From Chitinophagaceae bacterium (GTDB taxonomy: Bacteria > Bacteroidota > Bacteroidia > Chitinophagales > Chitinophagaceae): a stretch of DNA of 37,688 nt. Position numbers and translations under genes: made by a program. How positions within the stretch are numbered: position 1 is the first letter of the stretch; the number at the start of each line of letters is the position of its first letter. Location: the NCBI GenBank assembly GCA_017882265.1, contig JADGPW010000093.1, positions 1-37,688 of the forward strand, given 5' to 3'. This document shows positions 33,168 to 37,688 of the stretch, piece by piece. The notes beneath the pieces were generated by a model, which was not told the DNA's origin, searched no databases, and saw nothing but the letters and a program-made list of their open reading frames with translations.

Positions 33168-34727
33168 ATGAAAGAAGTTAAGAGCGCTTCAACTGAAACA
33201 GGCAGTAACATTAATTTACCAGAGCAGGGCTCCGTGGCTGAAGCCATTATGTTTAAAAAGATCCAGCAACGTTTCCCCCAGCAATTCGAACATGTGTTCC
33301 CGGATAAGCTGGCTCCAAGAGCCGTGGTCATTATACCCTCATTGACGATGGACCCGGAAATCCTTTCCAAGATCACCGGTGTGAATCATTACGAGGAGCG
33401 GTTACTTTGCATGCTGATGCTATTACGGATGCCCCGTACCCATGTTATTTATGTGACCAGTGAAACGATCGACCCCGTCATCATTGATTATTACCTGCAC
33501 ATGCTTCCGGGCATCACCGGTTATCATGCCCTGCGCAGGCTGACCCTGCTGAGCTGCCATGATTCCTCCTCAAAGCCGTTGATTCAAAAGATACTGGAAC
33601 GTCCCAGGCTGGTTCAACGAATACGTGATTTTATTCCTCCCGATCATGAAGCGCATATGTCCTGTTTTAATGTTACAGAACAGGAAAGATCACTGGCGGT
33701 ACAGCTACAGATACCAATTTACGGCTGTGATCCCGACCTGTATGAGCTGGGTAGTAAAAGCAATGGCAGGAAGATCTTCCGTGAATGTGATTTGCCGGTG
33801 GCACCCGGGTATGAGGACCTGTATACCGAATCCGATATTATATCGGCGTTGGTGAAACTAAAAGAATCAAATCCGGTCTTACGAAAAGCGGTAGTAAAAA
33901 TGAATGATGGATTTTCCGGAGACGGGAATGCCATTTTTAATTATAAAGGATCGGAACAGGCAGGAGATCTTGCCCCCTGGATAAAAGAAAATTTACGGGA
34001 TAAATTGAAAATGGTGGCCCCGGATCTTTCTTATACCATGTTTTTACAGAAATATCAAAGCATGGGAGGTATCGTGGAAGAATTCCTGGAAGGGGACCAT
34101 ATTGAATCACCATCCGTGCAATGCCGTGTCACCCCAATGGGTAAATGCGAGATCATTTCCACCCATGACCAGGAATTGGGTGGTGAAAGCGGCCAGGTGT
34201 ATATCGGGGCCCACTTTCCGGCCAATCCCGGCTATGCAGTCGAGCTGGCTAAAATGGGAAAGAAAGTGGCGGAAGCATTAAAGAAAAAAGGGGTATTGGG
34301 CCGTTTCGCAGTTGATTTTATTTCAGTAAAGGAAAAACAAGGCTGGAAACATTTCCCGATCGAGATAAACCTCCGGAAAGGAGGCACCACGCATCCCTTC
34401 CTGATGCTCCAGTTTTTAACCGATGGGGCCTACGACGAGGAACAGGGATTATATTATACTTCCAAAGGTCATCTTATCCGTTATTATTTTTGTTCAGACA
34501 ATTTAAAAAGCGAAAAATACATTGGTCTTACCCCGCATGACCTGATCGATATCGCCATGGTGAATGACCTCCATTTCGATGGCACTTCGCAGGAAGGGGT
34601 CATGTTTCATTTGATCGGGGCCTTATCAGAATACGGCAAGCTCGGTGTGGTTTGTATTGGCAGTACACCGCAAAGGGCCAGGGAATTTTATGCAAAAATT
34701 GTAACCGTACTTGAAAAAGAGTGCTAA
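33168..34727 (+). CDS. PGM1-like ATP-grasp peptide ligase with pre-ATP-grasp domain
   Basis: With ATG 33168 the product has 519 residues. An N-terminal pre-ATP-grasp region (about 1-190; RAVVIIPSLTMDPEILSKIT, YGCDPDLYELGSKSNGRKIF) precedes an ATP-grasp fold with VVKMNDGFSGDGNAIF (around 243-258), VEEFLEGDHIESPSVQ and the Mg-binding IEINLRKGGTTHPF (Glu399, Asn401). The last 90 residues (GVMFHLIGALSEYGKLGVVC, IGSTPQRAREFY) match the PGM1 C-terminal domain, known from the pheganomycin peptide ligase that joins a nonribosomal amino acid to peptides. No biosynthetic partner gene is next to it. ATG 33126 is an alternative start but lies in a repeat arm. Confidence 0.8.
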   Translation: MKEVKSASTETGSNINLPEQGSVAEAIMFKKIQQRFPQQFEHVFPDKLAPRAVVIIPSLTMDPEILSKITGVNHYEERLLCMLMLLRMPRTHVIYVTSETIDPVIIDYYLHMLPGITGYHALRRLTLLSCHDSSSKPLIQKILERPRLVQRIRDFIPPDHEAHMSCFNVTEQERSLAVQLQIPIYGCDPDLYELGSKSNGRKIFRECDLPVAPGYEDLYTESDIISALVKLKESNPVLRKAVVKMNDGFSGDGNAIFNYKGSEQAGDLAPWIKENLRDKLKMVAPDLSYTMFLQKYQSMGGIVEEFLEGDHIESPSVQCRVTPMGKCEIISTHDQELGGESGQVYIGAHFPANPGYAVELAKMGKKVAEALKKKGVLGRFAVDFISVKEKQGWKHFPIEINLRKGGTTHPFLMLQFLTDGAYDEEQGLYYTSKGHLIRYYFCSDNLKSEKYIGLTPHDLIDIAMVNDLHFDGTSQEGVMFHLIGALSEYGKLGVVCIGSTPQRAREFYAKIVTVLEKEC

Positions 34728-34891
34728 GGCCCCACTTCGGCAGCTCTATCAATGAATACCCTTTACCAAAAGAAAGTCGATCCTGAAGCATGCACTGTTC
34801 AATAGCAGCACCTGTTATTCTTTTGGACAAAAATAGTTAAATTCAGTTTTTATAAACTCCGGCCCTTTATAACCTGTCAACTACTAAACTT

Positions 34892-36031
34892 ATGAGAGCG
34901 AAATCCATAAAAGGAACATCTGCTGCAGAAATTAAAGCCGTTATGACGAAAAGCATAGCCGATGGCTTTAAGCCAACACTGGCCATCTGCTTTATTTCAA
35001 AAAGCCAGGACAGAACAGCTATCAGCAATTTGTTGGATGCAGAAGGCATAGCCGTCTTTGGTTGCACTACCAATGGTGAGTTCATTGATGAAGTAACAGA
35101 GAAAGGTTCGGCTGCTATTCTGTTACTCGATATGAACAAAGATCATTTTCAAATTTATTTTGAAGAATATCCAAGCGGCAATTATCGTGAAGTTGCAAAA
35201 GGCGTTGCACAAAAAGCCATCGAAAAATTCAAATTACCGGCTTTTATATTAGGCCTCAGTCACCAGGCAGTAGATGGAGAAGAAATTTTACACGGGTTAG
35301 AAGATGTAGTTGGCACGGCAGTAAATGTGTTTGGTGGTTGTGCGGGGGATGATTATTCATTTTCAGAACAATTTGTTTTTACCAATGGAAAAGATAGTAA
35401 CAAGGCAATGTTGTGTTTAGCATTGGATGAAGAGAAAGTAAATGTAAAGGGCATAGCTACCTGTGGCTGGAAAGCAATAGGCACTGAAAAAACAGTTACA
35501 AAAAGTGAAGGAAACCATGTTTATACGGTGGACAATATGCCGGTGCTTGACATTACAGCCAAATACGGAGGTATTCAAAATGTATCGCCGGACAACAAGG
35601 GTTTATTACTGGAAATAGCCGCAAATCTTCCACTGCAATTGCAAAGAGAAAAAGGCAATCCTGTTATGAGACCGGGTCTCATGATAGATTGGAATGATCA
35701 TTCATTTTATACCAGTGGAACTGTGCCCCAGGGATCTAAAGTAAAATTCTCTGTGCAGCCTGATCTTGACGTTATGGAAAAGGTGGTTAAAGGAGTCGAA
35801 AACTTAAAAGCAACAGAAATGCCCGAAGCCGATGCATTGGTGGTATTTAGCTGTGCGGGCAGAATTCTGTCATTTGGACCCATGATGAACATGGAACTGG
35901 AAGGCATTAAGAATGTCTGGAATGTACCGATGGCTGGCATGTTCAGCAATGGAGAACTGGGCAGGGCTACAGGAGGGAATTTAGAAATGCATAACCTCAC
36001 TACTTGTTGTGTGGTATTAAAAGAAAAATAA
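34892..36031 (+). CDS. FIST-domain sensory protein, first copy
   Basis: The 379-residue protein consists of FIST_N (about residues 30-220; FGCTTNGEFIDE, NVFGGCAGDDYSFS) and FIST_C (about 220-370; MPVLDITAKYGG, VPQGSKVKFSVQPD, ALVVFSCAGRILSFG). FIST is thought to bind small ligands such as amino acids in signal-transduction proteins. No membrane segment or kinase domain is attached. It starts MRAKSIKG, as does the second copy at 36382, and the two share GIATCGWKAIGT-KTVTKS, so they arose by tandem duplication. An EthD-like gene follows after 11 bp. Confidence 0.9.
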   Translation: MRAKSIKGTSAAEIKAVMTKSIADGFKPTLAICFISKSQDRTAISNLLDAEGIAVFGCTTNGEFIDEVTEKGSAAILLLDMNKDHFQIYFEEYPSGNYREVAKGVAQKAIEKFKLPAFILGLSHQAVDGEEILHGLEDVVGTAVNVFGGCAGDDYSFSEQFVFTNGKDSNKAMLCLALDEEKVNVKGIATCGWKAIGTEKTVTKSEGNHVYTVDNMPVLDITAKYGGIQNVSPDNKGLLLEIAANLPLQLQREKGNPVMRPGLMIDWNDHSFYTSGTVPQGSKVKFSVQPDLDVMEKVVKGVENLKATEMPEADALVVFSCAGRILSFGPMMNMELEGIKNVWNVPMAGMFSNGELGRATGGNLEMHNLTTCCVVLKEK

Positions 36032-36042
36032 AATTATCAATT

Positions 36043-36363
36043 ATGAAAAAAGGAATGATCAAAGTATGTGTACTGTATCCCAATGGCGATGGCAAAAAGT
36101 TCGACATGGAGTATTACAATAATTCCCATATGCCGCTTGTTTCAAAAACACTGGGTGATGCTTTAAAAGCCGCAAGCTATGACAAAGGGTTGGGGGGTGG
36201 TACGCCTGGGTCTCCGGCTATCTATGTTGCCATGGCAAATCTTTATTTTAATTCAATGGAAGAATTTGGACAGGCCTTTGCTGCCGGAGCCCCAACATTA
36301 ATGGGAGACCTGCCCAATTTTACAGACATAGCACCAGTGGTTCAAATCAGCGAAGTGATGTAA
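36043..36363 (+). CDS. EthD-like dimeric ferredoxin-fold protein
   Basis: The 106-residue product has the EthD/DABB-like pattern: IKVCVLYPNGDGKKFDMEYY, then NNSHMPLVSKTLGDALKAAS, ending in FTDIAPVVQISEV. The conserved His in HMPL is typical. The first family member was linked to ethyl tert-butyl ether degradation, but most have unknown roles and act as small dimers. Here it lies between two FIST genes, 11 bp after one and 18 bp before the other, suggesting co-transcription. ATG 36043 is chosen because the extension to 36004 overlaps the FIST gene in another frame. Confidence 0.82.
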   Translation: MKKGMIKVCVLYPNGDGKKFDMEYYNNSHMPLVSKTLGDALKAASYDKGLGGGTPGSPAIYVAMANLYFNSMEEFGQAFAAGAPTLMGDLPNFTDIAPVVQISEVM

Positions 36364-36381
36364 CATTAAAACCAGGACTTA

Positions 36382-37521
36382 ATGCGAGCAAAATCAATTA
36401 AAGGAAAAACGCTTGAAGAACTTAAAGCAGGGTTTAAAGAAAGTTTGTCAGATAGATTCAAACCAACTTTGGCCATTGTCTTTCTTTCCATAAAGCAAGA
36501 CCGGGATGCGGTTTGCGAACTGTTCAACAGAGAAGGGATCAGCATCTTTGGTGCAACAACTTCCGGGGAATTTATCGATGGAGAAATTAATGAAGGCAGT
36601 ATTGCTGTCATGTTATTGGATATCGATCCGCAATATTTCAAACTGGTATTCCAGGAAACGGGAGAGCACACAACATTTGAAAACGCAAAACAACTGGGTA
36701 TTGAAGGAAAAAAAGCTTTTTCAAATCCCGCTTTCATCATCGCTTCCGGCTGGTTACATATAGATGGCGAAAAGATTATTGAAGGTATAATTGAAGGTTA
36801 TGGCGCAGAAGTTACAGTGTTTGGCGGAATGGCAGGTGATGATCTGGCACTGCAGGGCCCCCTTGTTTTTACAAATGAGAAGAGCAGTGTCAAAGGCCTG
36901 CTGGCCATTATTATTGATGAAGACAAAATCGGGATTAATGGAATTGCTACCTGTGGATGGAAGGCAATAGGAACTACCAAAACTGTTACGAAAAGCGTTG
37001 GTAATATTGTTTATACCATTGATAATAAACCTGCGCTTGATATGGTAATGAAATACCTGGGTGTGGATATAGATCTCGACTCCGGGAAAGATGTGGTAAC
37101 ACATATCGGCGCTTATTATCCGCTGCAACTGGAAAGAGAAAATGTTGCTCCTGTTATGCGTACGGCCATGTTTGCAAATAAAGAAGATCGTTCGCTGATC
37201 TGCGCCGGCAATGTGCCGCAGGGTTCACAGGTTCGCTTTTCACTCCCACCTGATTTTGATGCTATTGAAAAAGTATTGGAGGAATGTAATGAGTTAAAAG
37301 ATGAGAAACAACCGAAGGCAGATGCCATGATCATGTTCTCCTGCATCAGCCGGCATTTATCATTTGGCATCATGATGAGTGAAGAGATCAAACAGGTACA
37401 ACAGGTTTGGAATGCGCCGATGGTTGGTTTTTTCTGTTATGGTGAATTCGGGAGATCAAAAACCGGGAAACATGAGTTTCATAATAACACCTGTTGCGTA
37501 GTAGTACTAAAAGAGAAATAA
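36382..37521 (+). CDS. FIST-domain sensory protein, second copy
   Basis: Also 379 residues, with the same domain order as the first copy: FGATTSGEFIDGEINEG and TVFGGMAGDDLALQGPL in FIST_N, and NKPALDMVMKYLGVD, GNVPQGSQVRFSLPPDFD, MFSCISRHLSFGIMMSEE in FIST_C. The C-termini agree too (NTCCVVVLKEK versus TTCCVVLKEK). The two differ in the ligand-facing central part, so they may recognise different molecules; this is inference. The stop codon abuts the ATG of the histidine kinase gene, implying translational coupling. Confidence 0.9.
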   Translation: MRAKSIKGKTLEELKAGFKESLSDRFKPTLAIVFLSIKQDRDAVCELFNREGISIFGATTSGEFIDGEINEGSIAVMLLDIDPQYFKLVFQETGEHTTFENAKQLGIEGKKAFSNPAFIIASGWLHIDGEKIIEGIIEGYGAEVTVFGGMAGDDLALQGPLVFTNEKSSVKGLLAIIIDEDKIGINGIATCGWKAIGTTKTVTKSVGNIVYTIDNKPALDMVMKYLGVDIDLDSGKDVVTHIGAYYPLQLERENVAPVMRTAMFANKEDRSLICAGNVPQGSQVRFSLPPDFDAIEKVLEECNELKDEKQPKADAMIMFSCISRHLSFGIMMSEEIKQVQQVWNAPMVGFFCYGEFGRSKTGKHEFHNNTCCVVVLKEK

Positions 37522-37688
37522 ATGAATCAGTATTTACAAAGTATATTAACTATTATTCAGGAGGATGAAAGTTTAACGGCTGAACAGAAAAATGCTATTG
37601 AAAAATCCTTGAAAGATGCGGATAAAGAATTAGAAATAACCGCCTTTAAACTCGACAGAACTGAAAAAGTAAAAAGAACTACAGCCAT
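37522..37688 (+). CDS. N-terminal start of a sensor histidine kinase, partial
   Basis: 55 residues are visible: MNQYLQSILTIIQEDESLTA followed by AEQKNAIEKSLKDADKELEI and TAFKLDRTEKVKRTTA. This matches the helical N-terminal part of Bacteroidota histidine kinases in which the same KELxITAFKLxRTEKVKRTTAI block precedes a coiled coil and a HisKA domain. The catalytic part lies beyond the window. The gene begins immediately at the stop of the second FIST gene. Confidence 0.7.
   Translation, partial: MNQYLQSILTIIQEDESLTAEQKNAIEKSLKDADKELEITAFKLDRTEKVKRTTA

Overview
The window looks like chromosomal DNA of a Bacteroidota bacterium, most likely Chitinophagaceae or a close relative. The lineage evidence is type IX secretion genes (gldJ, porU, porV, a PorP/SprF protein), a bacillithiol BshA, an arginine pathway using an N-acyl-ornithine carbamoyltransferase in place of ArgF, and promoter-like TAnnTTTG boxes. 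I see no tRNA, rRNA, CRISPR array, prophage or intact insertion sequence.

Layout. 1-725: end of a methyltransferase gene and a small hypothetical gene. 891-8318: secretion/gliding block, with gldJ divergent from porU, a HupE/UreJ-like membrane protein, porV and a strong terminator. 8458-11705: ispF, dut, a DUF4292 lipoprotein and an EnvC-like protein with a degenerate LytM domain. 11757-15005: bshA, an M28 peptidase and a GNAT protein. 15011-24555: a nine-gene minus-strand arginine operon in the order GNAT(argA-like)-argG-argC-GH171/NamZ-like-argD-argF'-argB-argE-argH, preceded by a leader with mutually exclusive inverted repeats. 25022-31667: a small membrane protein, an RsmI-like methylase, an EI24 protein, a 3-methyladenine glycosylase, a DAACS symporter, a beta-barrel protein, PorP/SprF and upp. 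31808-37688: anmK, a PGM1-like ATP-grasp peptide ligase, and a run of FIST, EthD-like, FIST and the start of a sensor histidine kinase.

How the genes work together. The arginine operon encodes a linear acyl-ornithine route with no argJ: acylation of glutamate, ArgB, ArgC, ArgD, carbamoylation of acyl-ornithine, deacylation by the M20 enzyme, then ArgG and ArgH. PorU and PorV belong to the outer-membrane attachment complex of type IX secretion, and GldJ supports the gliding/secretion lipoprotein ring. The NamZ-like protein and AnmK both point to peptidoglycan (MurNAc) salvage. The FIST/EthD/kinase run looks like a small-ligand sensing module.

The most unusual signal is a dense population of short palindromic or quasi-palindromic repeats. 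Many sit between genes as word-repeat arms facing each other. Several sit inside coding sequences without breaking the frame: two in anmK, one in the RsmI-like gene and one in argC. This resembles the Rickettsia palindromic elements in concept. In anmK one 29-bp unit occurs twice in tandem and is read in two different frames. Other leads are the arginine-operon leader, an atypical residue at the substrate-specificity position of the acyl-ornithine carbamoyltransferase, and the PGM1-like ligase. All family assignments rest on motif recognition by eye; no database search was run.
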